Source: Falsirhodobacter xinxiangensis (GTDB lineage: Bacteria > Pseudomonadota > Alphaproteobacteria > Rhodobacterales > Rhodobacteraceae). Taken from it: a DNA stretch of 64,000 nucleotides. The stretch covers positions 1-64,000 of the forward strand of contig NZ_SMYN01000015.1 in assembly GCF_004959935.1 (NCBI RefSeq), read 5' to 3'. Shown piece after piece: positions 43,305 through 51,045 of the stretch. Within the stretch, counting starts at the first letter, position 1. Each line of letters starts with the position of its first letter. The position numbers and the translations under genes were made by a program. The notes below the pieces were generated by a model. That model was given only the letters and a program-made list of their open reading frames with translations, searched no databases and had not been told where the DNA came from.

Positions 43305-44834
43305 ATGAAACTTCAACAGTCTTTGCTGGCGGCGGCTTCGGCCATCGCCCTGACCGCCCCGCTTGCCGCCGAGGCTGCGAGCGTGAAGAACACCATCCTG
43401 CTGGTCTCGGACGGCGCCTCGTGGGGCACCTGGGACATGGCCAGCTATTGGCAGCACGGCGAGAAGGGCCGCCAGACCTATGACGGCTTCGACGTCAAGC
43501 TGGGCATGACCACGCTGCCGCTGAACACGTCCAACACGCCGACCAACTCGAACACGCCCGAAGTCAGCTACGAGCCCGGCAAGGCCTGGGACGCGACCCC
43601 GGTGGACAATGGCGAGAAATTCGCCGGATACGACTACATCAAGCAGGGCGCGACCGACAGCGCCGCCGCCGCGACCGCCCTTTCGACCGGCAAGGCGACC
43701 TATAACAACGCCATCGCCTATGACAACTTCGGCCGCCCGCTGCCGTCGATCACCGACAAGCTGAAGGATCAGGGCAAGGCCGTTGGCGTCGTGTCCTCCG
43801 TTCCGCTGAGCCATGCGACCCCCGCCGGGTTCGCCGCCGAAAACATCTCGCGCAACAACTATGGCGAGATCAGCCGCGAGATGATCCAGTCCGGCAACAT
43901 GAATCTGGTCATGGGCGGCGGCCATCCGTTCTATGACAGCAACGGCCAGTTGAAGACCGAAGGCGCCTTCGCGAACGAGACCGGCACCGGCGGTGGCTAC
44001 ATCGCGAAAAGCGTGTGGGACGACGTGACGGGCGATGCCGCCTCGATGCAGCTGATCCAAGAGCGCGCCGATTTCGAGGCGCTGGCGGATGGCAGCAAGA
44101 CCGTGGACGGCCCGCTGCTGGGTGTGTTCAAATCGGGCGACACGCTGCAACAGGCCCGCAGCGAAGACGTCTTCGGCGCGGATGCCGCGGATGCCGCGAA
44201 TGCCTCGGGCATCGCGTACAATCAGGACGTCCCCACGCTGGAGACGATGACCAAGGGCGCGCTGAACCATCTTGGCCGTGACGAGGACGGTTTCTTCGTC
44301 ATGATCGAAGGCGGTGCCGTGGACTGGGCGGCCCATGCCAACCAGACCGACCGCATCATCGAAGAACAGGTGGATTTCAACAAATCCGTCACCGCCGCCT
44401 ATGACTGGGTCAATGCCAATTCGAACTGGGACGAGACGCTGCTGATCGTCCTGACCGACCATGGCAACGGGATGCCGATGGGCCCGAACTCTGACACCAT
44501 CGCGTTCGAGGGCATCCAGAACAACGGCGCGGGCAACCTGCCGGGCGTTCAATGGCATCACGGCACCCACACGCGCGAGAATACGCTGCTTTGGGCGCAT
44601 GGCGCAGGGTCGGACCTGTTTTCCGATGCGATCCTCGGTTCGGACCCGGATTTCGCGCGCCTGATCGGCCACACCCCGACCGGGGACTACATCGCCAACA
44701 CCTCGGTCCATGATGTGATCGCGGCGGCGAATGGGGTCGAAGCCCCCGCGCCGGTTCCGGTTCCGCTGCCGATCGCGCTGCTGGGCGGTGGACTTGCCCT
44801 GCTGGGCGGGCTGAAGCTGCGCCGCAAGGGCTGA
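43305..44834 (+). CDS. Alkaline phosphatase (PhoA superfamily) with VPLPA-like C-terminal sorting tail
   Basis: A 509-residue exported phosphatase. After a signal peptide (LLAAASAIALTAPLAAEA) it has the metal site of ILLVSDGASWGTWD, the nucleophile Ser in TDSAAAATALSTGKATYNN, FVMIEGGAVDWAAHAN, VLTDHGNGMP and WHHGTHTREN, all alkaline phosphatase metal ligands. The end is VPVPLPIALLGGGLALLGG then a Lys/Arg-rich tail, of the same type as the EEP protein 1.1 kb away, so both are probably sorted to the outer surface. It is followed by a strong hairpin. Confidence 0.93.
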   Translation: MKLQQSLLAAASAIALTAPLAAEAASVKNTILLVSDGASWGTWDMASYWQHGEKGRQTYDGFDVKLGMTTLPLNTSNTPTNSNTPEVSYEPGKAWDATPVDNGEKFAGYDYIKQGATDSAAAATALSTGKATYNNAIAYDNFGRPLPSITDKLKDQGKAVGVVSSVPLSHATPAGFAAENISRNNYGEISREMIQSGNMNLVMGGGHPFYDSNGQLKTEGAFANETGTGGGYIAKSVWDDVTGDAASMQLIQERADFEALADGSKTVDGPLLGVFKSGDTLQQARSEDVFGADAADAANASGIAYNQDVPTLETMTKGALNHLGRDEDGFFVMIEGGAVDWAAHANQTDRIIEEQVDFNKSVTAAYDWVNANSNWDETLLIVLTDHGNGMPMGPNSDTIAFEGIQNNGAGNLPGVQWHHGTHTRENTLLWAHGAGSDLFSDAILGSDPDFARLIGHTPTGDYIANTSVHDVIAAANGVEAPAPVPVPLPIALLGGGLALLGGLKLRRKG

Positions 44835-44845
44835 TCCGAAGCGCC

Positions 44846-44875
44846 TCCCCGCCGCAGCGGTTCGCGGCGGGGAGA
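44846..44875 (+). terminator. Strong hairpin after the alkaline phosphatase gene
   Basis: Perfect 11-bp stem CTCCCCGCCGC/GCGGCGGGGAG with an 8-base loop, twelve bases after the stop. It is not followed by a T-tract, but its stability and position suit a terminator. Confidence 0.6.
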
Positions 44876-44945
44876 GCCGTTGCCCTTCTTGCAAAAGCGG
44901 GGCAGAAGGCAGTGTGTGAAAAGATGCGCAGTGCGCAGGTGCCAG

Positions 44946-45446
44946 ATGCCGATTGAAATCGAGCGCAAGTTCTTGCTCGCAGATGCCTCGTGGCGGGCGG
45001 TGGTCGTCAGATCGGTGCGGCTTCGGGATGGCATTCTCGCCTTCTATGACGGGCGGAAGATCCGCATCCGGTTCTATGACGACGTGGCGACGCTGACGGT
45101 GAAGGGTCCGCGCAAGGGACTGGCGCGGGACGAGTTCGAATATGCGATCCCGACCTCCGATGGGCTGATCCTTTTGGAACAGCATTGCAAGGGAGAGGTC
45201 ATCGAAAAGACGCGCCATCATATCGCCATGGGCGATCACGAATGGGTCGTGGACGAATTTCACGGGCTCTTGTCAGGTGTGCTGCTGGCCGAGGTGGAAC
45301 TGCCGGATGAGAGCGCGAGTTTCGTGCTGCCGGACTGGGTCGGCAAGGAAGTCACGGGTGTCGAAAAATACCGGCAGATCAACATGATAAAATCGCGCAA
45401 ACGCAAGTTGGCGGATGCGGCACGGCGGGCAAGGAAGCCGAAGTGA
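44946..45446 (+). CDS. CYTH-domain triphosphatase-like protein
   Basis: A single-domain CYTH protein (166 residues), with EIERKFLL at the start and the alternating charged strands RKIRIRFYDDVATLTVKGP, RDEFEYAIP and GVLLAEVELPDE that line the tunnel. It lacks CHAD. Relatives are thiamine-triphosphatase-like or inorganic triphosphatase enzymes. ATG 44946 is chosen over the in-frame opening at 44880 because it starts exactly at the EIERK motif. Confidence 0.9.
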   Translation: MPIEIERKFLLADASWRAVVVRSVRLRDGILAFYDGRKIRIRFYDDVATLTVKGPRKGLARDEFEYAIPTSDGLILLEQHCKGEVIEKTRHHIAMGDHEWVVDEFHGLLSGVLLAEVELPDESASFVLPDWVGKEVTGVEKYRQINMIKSRKRKLADAARRARKPK

Positions 45447-45474
45447 GCGCCCGGCGGGATGTCGGGCGACCTGT

Positions 45475-46152
45475 TCAGATGTCGTTCTGCCGTGCCGCAA
45501 AGCCTTTGGCGAGGATCGGCCCGGTCGGCCGCCCGGTCGGAGAGCCGCCTAGAGGCTCCAGCGTGATCTCGTAAAGCTGACCGTCGGCGGGCGTCGGCAG
45601 TTCGGGCGGCGACAGATGCTCGGCGCGATCCTCCTTCAGCAGCCCGAGCGAGACGGGGCCCCGTTCGGGCGACGGCAGCGTCCAGACCTGCATCTGCTGC
45701 CCGTCCGGCACCGCGACATCGCTGACGAACCGCACGCGCGCGGATTCGGAGCCGTAATCCTCGACCACGGCACGGGCGGCGCCGCTATCGTCCATCAGCA
45801 CGGCGATGACCACCGGCTCCGGGCGCAGCGTCTGGCTGCCGATTCCGATGCCGACGGCCAGCGCGATGGCGGCGGCGATGCTGGCGGGCAACAGACGGCG
45901 CAAACGCGGCGCCGATGGCAGGTTCGCGGCCTTCGGTTTCGCCATCTGCAGCTCGGGGGCGATCCTTTCCCACAGATCGGCAGGCACGGGTGCGGGTACG
46001 GCGGTCATGTCCAGCGGCAGGAAACGATCCCGCGCCTGACCGACGGCCCGCGCCCATTCGGGGTCGGTCGCGAGCGCCGCTTCCGCCCGGCTGGCTTCGG
46101 TATCGTCCATCAGTCCAAGGACGAAGGCTTCGGCTTCTTGTTCACGGCTCAT
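45475..46152 (-). CDS. RskA-type anti-sigma factor
   Basis: A 225-residue membrane anti-sigma protein. Residues 1-60 form the sigma-binding part (AEAFVLGLMDDTEASRAEAAL), one membrane helix follows (LLPASIAAAIALAVGIGIG), and the periplasmic C-terminus is an RskA domain ending GGSPTGRPTGPILAKG. The ATG overlaps the sigma-factor stop (ATGA), a classic coupled pair, so it should hold the sigma factor until signalled. Confidence 0.9.
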   Translation of the reverse strand: MSREQEAEAFVLGLMDDTEASRAEAALATDPEWARAVGQARDRFLPLDMTAVPAPVPADLWERIAPELQMAKPKAANLPSAPRLRRLLPASIAAAIALAVGIGIGSQTLRPEPVVIAVLMDDSGAARAVVEDYGSESARVRFVSDVAVPDGQQMQVWTLPSPERGPVSLGLLKEDRAEHLSPPELPTPADGQLYEITLEPLGGSPTGRPTGPILAKGFAARQNDI

Positions 46153-46703
46153 GAAAGGCACCGGCGCAGGGCATCGAGGCCGCGTTTGATCCAGGATTTG
46201 CAGGTTCCCAGAGGTATGGACTGCAGGGCCGCGATCTCTCCATGGCTGTAGCCGCCGACATAGGCGAGAAGGATGGCGCGGCGCGGCGCAGGCTCCAGTT
46301 CCGCGAGGCAGTCCTTCAGCGCCATTTCATCCAGCGCGTCGAAGCTTTCCAGCGCCGCGGCCTGCCGCCCGTCCTGGATCGCCAGCAATGCCGCATCGTC
46401 CAACGTCGAAAGACGACCGCCATCGCGCAGGATGTTCAGACAACGGTTGCGAAGGATCGCAAAGACCCATCCGCGCGCCGATCCCTCGCCCGCACGGAAC
46501 TGGGAGGCCTTGCGCCATATCTGCACCAGAGCGTCCTGCACGGCTTCCTCGGCCAGATCGCGCCTTTGCAGCATCCGCTTTGCGATGCCCATCAGGCGCC
46601 CGCCCTCCAGTTCGATCACGCGGTGCAGGCCTGTCTGTTCGCCTCTGGCACAAGCGGCAATGGCGCTCGTCATCTCGCAAGCCTCGGTCTGGTTTGTCGT
46701 CAT
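46149..46703 (-). CDS. ECF sigma-70 family sigma factor (SigK/RskA-linked group)
   Basis: The 184-residue protein has region 2 (RDLAEEAVQDALVQIWRKA, WVFAILRNRCLNILRD) and region 4 (AILLAYVGGYSHGEIAALQSIPLGTCKSWIKRGLDALRR) of group IV sigma factors. The start is the ATG at 46703, preceded by GGGGAAC; the frame is open much further upstream but without sigma motifs. It pairs with the anti-sigma at 45475. A 15-base element upstream is shared with the divergent gene at 46916. Confidence 0.9.
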   Translation of the reverse strand: MTTNQTEACEMTSAIAACARGEQTGLHRVIELEGGRLMGIAKRMLQRRDLAEEAVQDALVQIWRKASQFRAGEGSARGWVFAILRNRCLNILRDGGRLSTLDDAALLAIQDGRQAAALESFDALDEMALKDCLAELEPAPRRAILLAYVGGYSHGEIAALQSIPLGTCKSWIKRGLDALRRCLS

Positions 46704-46777
46704 GCGTTCCCCGTGCGGTCCGGCCGATATTCCGAACGTCGCACGAAGCGCATTGCAAAGTCCACGCACGGGTTCAG

Positions 46778-46792
46778 TCGCCCCAAGGACAC
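46778..46792 (-). promoter_or_regulatory. Shared 15-base promoter element, sigma-factor side
   Basis: Read leftward this is GTGTCCTTGGGGCGA, 75 bases before the sigma start. The identical sequence faces rightward at 46862-46876. A perfect repeat pointing toward both genes in a divergent gap is what an autoregulated ECF promoter element or operator looks like. Confidence 0.55.
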
Positions 46793-46861
46793 ATGGCACG
46801 GCCCGCGGGATGCATCGGTGAAAAAAATTTGCCTGGTCTGCATCCGTTGCTCGCCTCTCGC

Positions 46862-46876
46862 GTGTCCTTGGGGCGA
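46862..46876 (+). promoter_or_regulatory. Shared 15-base promoter element, DUF4394 side
   Basis: GTGTCCTTGGGGCGA, ending 39 bases before the DUF4394 ATG. It is the mirror copy of 46778-46792. Position is right for a -35 region. Confidence 0.55.
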
Positions 46877-46915
46877 GGACTGCGAAAGCACGTCCCTTGA
46901 ACCGGAGGAATTTGG

Positions 46916-47695
46916 ATGAAAGCTTTTTATCGGACCGCCGCGCTGCTGGCGCTTGCCGCCCCGGCAGCCCATGCTGCACCGGTGATCGGTCTGGTCGGTG
47001 ACGGCACCTTGGTTTCGTTCGATACCGACACCCCGTCCGAAGTGACGATGATGGCGGTTTCGGGCGCGGGGCCGCTGGTCGGCATCGATCTGCGCCCGTC
47101 GAACAATACTCTGGTCGGCGTGACGCGCACGAACGAGATCGTGACCATCGATCCCGCCACGGGCGCCGCGACACCGCTTTCCACGATGAACACGCCGCTG
47201 CCGATGGGCGACGGGCCGGTCATCGTGGACTTCAACCCGATGGCCGATCGCCTGCGCCTGATGACCGGCACGACCAATCACCGGGTGGACGTGGACACCG
47301 GCGGGGTGACGGTCGATGGCTCGCTGGCCTTCGAGGCGGCCGACATGCATGCGGGCGAGACGCCGATGATCGCGGCTGCGGCCTACACCAACGCCTATGG
47401 CAAGCCCGAGGCGACGGCGATGTATGATATCGACACCACCATCGGCGCGCTGATCCGGCAGACGAAGCCCAATGACGGCACGCTGGCGGCCGTTGGCAAG
47501 CTGGGTATCGATCTGAACGACACCACCCCCGCCTTCGACATCCAGACCACCGCCGATGGCACGAACACGGCCTGGCTGGTGGCGTTGGGCAAGCTCTATA
47601 CCGTCGATCTGGAAACCGGCACCGCGACGGAATCCGGCACGATCGAGGGTGTGGACGGCGATCTGATCGATATCGCCGTGATGCCCGCACCCTGA
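46916..47695 (+). CDS. Exported DUF4394-type protein
   Basis: A 259-residue protein with a signal peptide (MKAFYRTAALLALAAPAAHA) and a repeated beta-strand pattern such as LVGIDLRPSNNTLVGVTRTNEIVTIDPATGAATPL, typical of the DUF4394 beta-propeller-like family. GGAGG precedes the ATG. Divergent from the ECF sigma operon with a shared promoter-like element, so it is a likely regulon member. A strong terminator follows. Function is unknown. Confidence 0.85.
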   Translation: MKAFYRTAALLALAAPAAHAAPVIGLVGDGTLVSFDTDTPSEVTMMAVSGAGPLVGIDLRPSNNTLVGVTRTNEIVTIDPATGAATPLSTMNTPLPMGDGPVIVDFNPMADRLRLMTGTTNHRVDVDTGGVTVDGSLAFEAADMHAGETPMIAAAAYTNAYGKPEATAMYDIDTTIGALIRQTKPNDGTLAAVGKLGIDLNDTTPAFDIQTTADGTNTAWLVALGKLYTVDLETGTATESGTIEGVDGDLIDIAVMPAP

Positions 47696-47754
47696 TCCCG
47701 GCTTTCAAAAAGTCATTCTTGCGAGTTCTTGCGCGTTTTGCATTTCATAGGGTC

Positions 47755-47790
47755 GATGCGCTCGTTCGAAAGAACGGGCGCATCTTTTTT
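47755..47790 (+). terminator. Rho-independent terminator after the DUF4394 gene
   Basis: A 13-bp stem (GATGCGCTCGTTC with GAACGGGCGCATC, one G-T wobble) closed by a GAAA tetraloop and followed by six T. It lies 60 bases after the stop codon and is the clearest intrinsic terminator in the window. Confidence 0.9.
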
Positions 47791-47905
47791 CCCATGCGCC
47801 CCCGAACAGGCTCCAAGACCGGGATCATGGGTATTGCGGCGCCCGGCTCTACTGGAACTTGGCCCGTGTTTGCCGTAACGGATGCAAAACGATTTGGGTC
47901 AGACA

Positions 47906-48184
47906 ATGCGAACACCTTTTGCCGCGCTTGCCGCTTTGATGATCGTCGCCAGTTGCGGGATGGGCGGCGGCACCGTGGTCAAGGGTGCCGGGCCGGACGA
48001 TCTTCTGAAACTTCGGGCGGGCCCCGGACTGAACTACAAGATCCTTATGGGCCTTCCCGATGGGACGCGCCTCCGGCGGCACCGCTGCGTGACCGAAGTC
48101 GGCCAACTCTGGTGCCAGGTCTCCCTTGCATCGACGCCCGCCGTAACGGGCTACGTGTCGGCTGATTATATTTCGGATCTGTGA
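47906..48184 (+). CDS. SH3-domain lipoprotein
   Basis: A 92-residue lipoprotein: signal peptide with lipobox LMIVASCG, then one bacterial SH3 (SH3_3) domain with LLKLRAGPGLNYKILMGLPDGTRL, LWCQVSL and GYVSADYI. Such proteins bind peptidoglycan or protein partners in the envelope. An in-frame opening at 47882 precedes it by eight codons; the lipobox spacing favours 47906. Confidence 0.85.
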   Translation: MRTPFAALAALMIVASCGMGGGTVVKGAGPDDLLKLRAGPGLNYKILMGLPDGTRLRRHRCVTEVGQLWCQVSLASTPAVTGYVSADYISDL

Positions 48185-48206
48185 TCTTTGACGATCGCGA
48201 GCCGCG

Positions 48207-48455
48207 TCACTTGGCGGGCAGGCCCGGCGGGTTGGTCCGCGATGCCGTCAGCCCTTCTGCGGTCAGACTCCATTTCTCCAACGCCTTGGCATAGTTGCCG
48301 TTGGCGATCTGGGCATTCAGCGCGGCGGTGATCGCATCGGCGATGCCGACATCCTTTTTCGTGGCGACGGCGATCTCGGCGGTTTCGGGGAAGCCGCCGG
48401 AAAGCGTGCTGACCAGTCGCGTCTTGCCCTCGCGCGCGGCTTGGAAGGCCAAGGT
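48207..48455 (-). pseudogene. C-terminal fragment of an amino-acid ABC transporter substrate-binding protein
   Basis: On the minus strand the frame encodes TRLVSTLSGGFPETAEIAVATK, then DAITAALNAQIANGNYAKALEKW and a tail ending TNPPGLPAK. This is the last lobe of a PAAT-type binding protein with an intact stop. The N-terminal three-quarters is missing and replaced by sequence that does not fit. No start or signal peptide remains, so it is a decayed remnant. Confidence 0.75.
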
Positions 48456-48699
48456 CGGTCGTGGTAACATCGCGCAGCACGGCCGATCGCCGGAGGATTT
48501 GAAGATTCCGTGCGCTTCTACCCGCCCGCCGTCACGTTTGGTCCGGGCTGTCGCGGGGTACGCATTGGCGGCGACGGAGATGGCGGGTGCCGCGGCATGG
48601 AGGCGCAGGATGCCCAGCTTGACCAGCACTTCTCGGCAAGCGATCGGCGGTAGGGTTCGCAGTGCGCCGCGGGCATAATGGTGAAGCCGACCAGCGCCC

Positions 48700-48850
48700 C
48701 CAAGCGTTGTCAACAGCAGGGTCCGGCCAAGCCCGACCAGCACGGTTTCGGCGAAGAAACATTCCGCAAAGACGCCCCAGCCCCGACGCGGATTGCCAAG
48801 GACTGAAACCAAGATCGCCAAGATGATGATCCCGGGGATGGTGCCGAAGG
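48700..48850 (-). pseudogene. Fragment of an amino-acid ABC transporter permease
   Basis: The minus-strand frame contains IIILAILVSVLG and then FAECFFAETVLVGLGRTLLLTTLGGA, which resembles the first helices of PAAT-type permeases. The protein then ends in unrelated residues. It shares a continuous but meaningless frame with the binding-protein fragment, as expected for a deletion-collapsed operon. Confidence 0.55.
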
Positions 48851-48929
48851 TGCGGGCATGATGACGGGCCGGAAGGATGGGGGCAGGATCGCGGCGGCGT
48901 CGGCTGGATTTCACCTCCCACCAGACCGC

Positions 48930-49050
48930 CCGGCGATTTGCCGATGCCCAGATCGACCCGTCCAGGTGCGACCGAGGCCAGCACGCCGAACACTCCGGCC
49001 ACCTTGAGCGCGCCGTAATGTTGCAGCAGAACGCCGCTCGACCCGCAGCA
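48930..49050 (-). pseudogene. Fragment of an LLM-class monooxygenase
   Basis: Minus-strand translation in one frame gives VLLQHYGALKVAGVFGVLAS followed by VAPGRVDLGIGKSPGG, the diagnostic loop of bacterial-luciferase-like monooxygenases (about residues 75-115). Nothing else of the gene is left. Its association with the ABC fragments recalls sulfur-compound uptake loci. Confidence 0.65.
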
Positions 49051-49463
49051 TATGTGTCACCGCCAAGCGTGGTTGATCCGTGATGTTAGGCCAGCCAGAA
49101 GCGATGATACCCAAGACCATCGGCGGCGCGTGCCGGCGCGATCGTTGCCTGAAGGGCGTCAGTTGCGCTTCGTCCCGGTGCGACAGGGCTTTTGTCCAGA
49201 AGACTGAGTTTACAGACCACGTGCATCCCGGTTGCGGTGCCATTGAACGCTACCGATCAGGCCGTCATTTCGTCCATGATAAGTTTTCACGTATTTTGCC
49301 GGGAAAGAAGTCCGATCCGCCGCCCGGATGCCGGTTTGGAGAAATTGGTTCTCCGCCCCGCCGGATGATGCGCGAAAGGGGCGCCCGGCATCTTGAAAAG
49401 TCATGCCCGCACGACGTATCGCGTGGCCGCCGGGGTTTGCGCCGGAACTGCTGCGAGAGCCAC
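49051..49463. other. Gap without a supported gene before the antiporter
   Basis: A stretch of about 410 bases. Long frames cross it but show no family motif and read into the antiporter's start without a ribosome site of their own. It probably contains further decayed sequence and the antiporter promoter; I see no hairpin, tRNA or repeat. Confidence 0.5.
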
Positions 49464-50915
49464 ATGTCCTATCTGTCCATCGATCCCTCACGCGGTGCCG
49501 AAGGGTTTCGCCGCAAGCGCGTCATCCCGGTGCTTGCCATGTTCGCCGCGATCCATGTCGCCTCGGTGCTGGCGGGCGTGCATTTGAACGCCATCGTGGT
49601 GTCCATCGTCGTGATGATGGCGCTGTGCCTGCTGCGCGTGCCGGTTGCCATCGCGCTTGTTGCTTCGGCCATTCTGGGCGGGCTTCAGGCCGGAATGTCG
49701 ATGACCGATACGATCGCGGCGCTGAACGATAACATGCTGATCGGATCGCAGGTGGGGATCACCTATGTCATGATCGGGGCTTTCGCGGTGGCGCTGGCGC
49801 GCAGCGGCTTGCTGGAACTGCTGGCGGCGAAGATCTCGGGCAGGCTGGGCGCGGACGAGGGCAGAACCAATCGCGGCGTGAAATGGAGCTTGCTTCTGAT
49901 CCTTTGCGCAGCTTCGGTGATGTCGCAGAACGTGGTTCCGGTCCATATCGCCTTCATCCCCGTGCTGATCCCCCCGCTACTGGGCGTCATGAACCGGCTG
50001 CGGATCGACCGCCGGGCCATCGCCTGCGTTCTGGCCTGTGCGATCAGCTCCAGCTATCTGCTGCTTCCGACCGGCTTCGGTGCGATCTTTCTGAACGACA
50101 TCCTGCTGACCAACCTGAACGAGGTCGGGGGCAGCCTCGGGCTTTCCGTGACCGCCGACATGGCACCCAAGGCGATGTTGCTGCCAGTGATGGGCATCGT
50201 GGCTGGGATGCTCGTCGCCATCTTCATCACCTATCGCAAGCCCCGCGACTATGCCTTGGTCGAGACGGAGACGCGGGATACGCCGCCCGTCACCCTGACA
50301 TTCACGCAGCTTGCCGCCACCGTCGTCGCCCTGATCGCCGCGCTTGTCTGCCAGTTGCAGTTCGACTCGCTTCTGATCGGGGCAATGGTCGGCTTCGTCA
50401 TCCTCAGCTTTGCGGGGATCTTCCGCTGGCGGGATCAGGACGATGTCTTCACCGAAGGGCTGCGGATGATGGCGCAGGTCGCGGTCATCATCACCATCGC
50501 CTCCGGCTATGCCGGCGTTCTGAGCGCCACCGGAGAGGTGCAGCCGCTTGTCGGGGCCTCGGCGGAATTCATCGGCAACAACAAGGCGCTTGGTGCGGCG
50601 ATCATGCTGCTGGTCGGCCTGTTCATCACCATCGGCTTCGGCGACTCCTTCGCCTCGGTGCCGATCCTTGCGCCTATTTATGTCCCGCTGGCGCTGACGC
50701 TCGGCTTTTCGCCGCTGGCGACGGTGGCGTTGCTGGGGGCGGCGGCGGCCTTGGGCGATGCGGGATCGCCCGCCTCCACGATCACGCTTGGCGCCACTTC
50801 GGGCCTGAATGCGGACGGGCAGCACGATCACATCAAGGACAGCGTGATCCCGACCTTCTTCCACGCCAATATCGGGATGGTGCTGTTCGCATGGGTCGCG
50901 GCGTTGATCCTGTAG
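49464..50915 (+). CDS. Na+/H+ antiporter-family (NhaC/YuiF-like) transporter
   Basis: A 483-residue integral membrane protein with about 12 helices. Typical segments are MGAFAVALARSGLLELLAAKI-like (IGAFAVALARSGLLELL), SVMSQNVVPVHIAFIPVLIPPLLG, SSYLLLPTGFGAIFLNDILL and LGDAGSPASTITLGATSGLN. YuiF-type members include sodium and amino-acid (histidine) transporters, so the ion or solute is not certain. The ATG at 49464 has GAGAG before it. Transcribed alone after a decayed region. Confidence 0.83.
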   Translation: MSYLSIDPSRGAEGFRRKRVIPVLAMFAAIHVASVLAGVHLNAIVVSIVVMMALCLLRVPVAIALVASAILGGLQAGMSMTDTIAALNDNMLIGSQVGITYVMIGAFAVALARSGLLELLAAKISGRLGADEGRTNRGVKWSLLLILCAASVMSQNVVPVHIAFIPVLIPPLLGVMNRLRIDRRAIACVLACAISSSYLLLPTGFGAIFLNDILLTNLNEVGGSLGLSVTADMAPKAMLLPVMGIVAGMLVAIFITYRKPRDYALVETETRDTPPVTLTFTQLAATVVALIAALVCQLQFDSLLIGAMVGFVILSFAGIFRWRDQDDVFTEGLRMMAQVAVIITIASGYAGVLSATGEVQPLVGASAEFIGNNKALGAAIMLLVGLFITIGFGDSFASVPILAPIYVPLALTLGFSPLATVALLGAAAALGDAGSPASTITLGATSGLNADGQHDHIKDSVIPTFFHANIGMVLFAWVAALIL

Positions 50916-51045
50916 GGCGATCCCGCGCAGGCCGCAGATTTTTCGGCGGGATCGCGCGAAAACCCGCAACGCGGCGCTAGCTCTGTCGCGAAGGACGCAC
51001 ATCGGGCGGCGATGGGATGCGAAAACAGGAAGGACTTGGCCCGCG

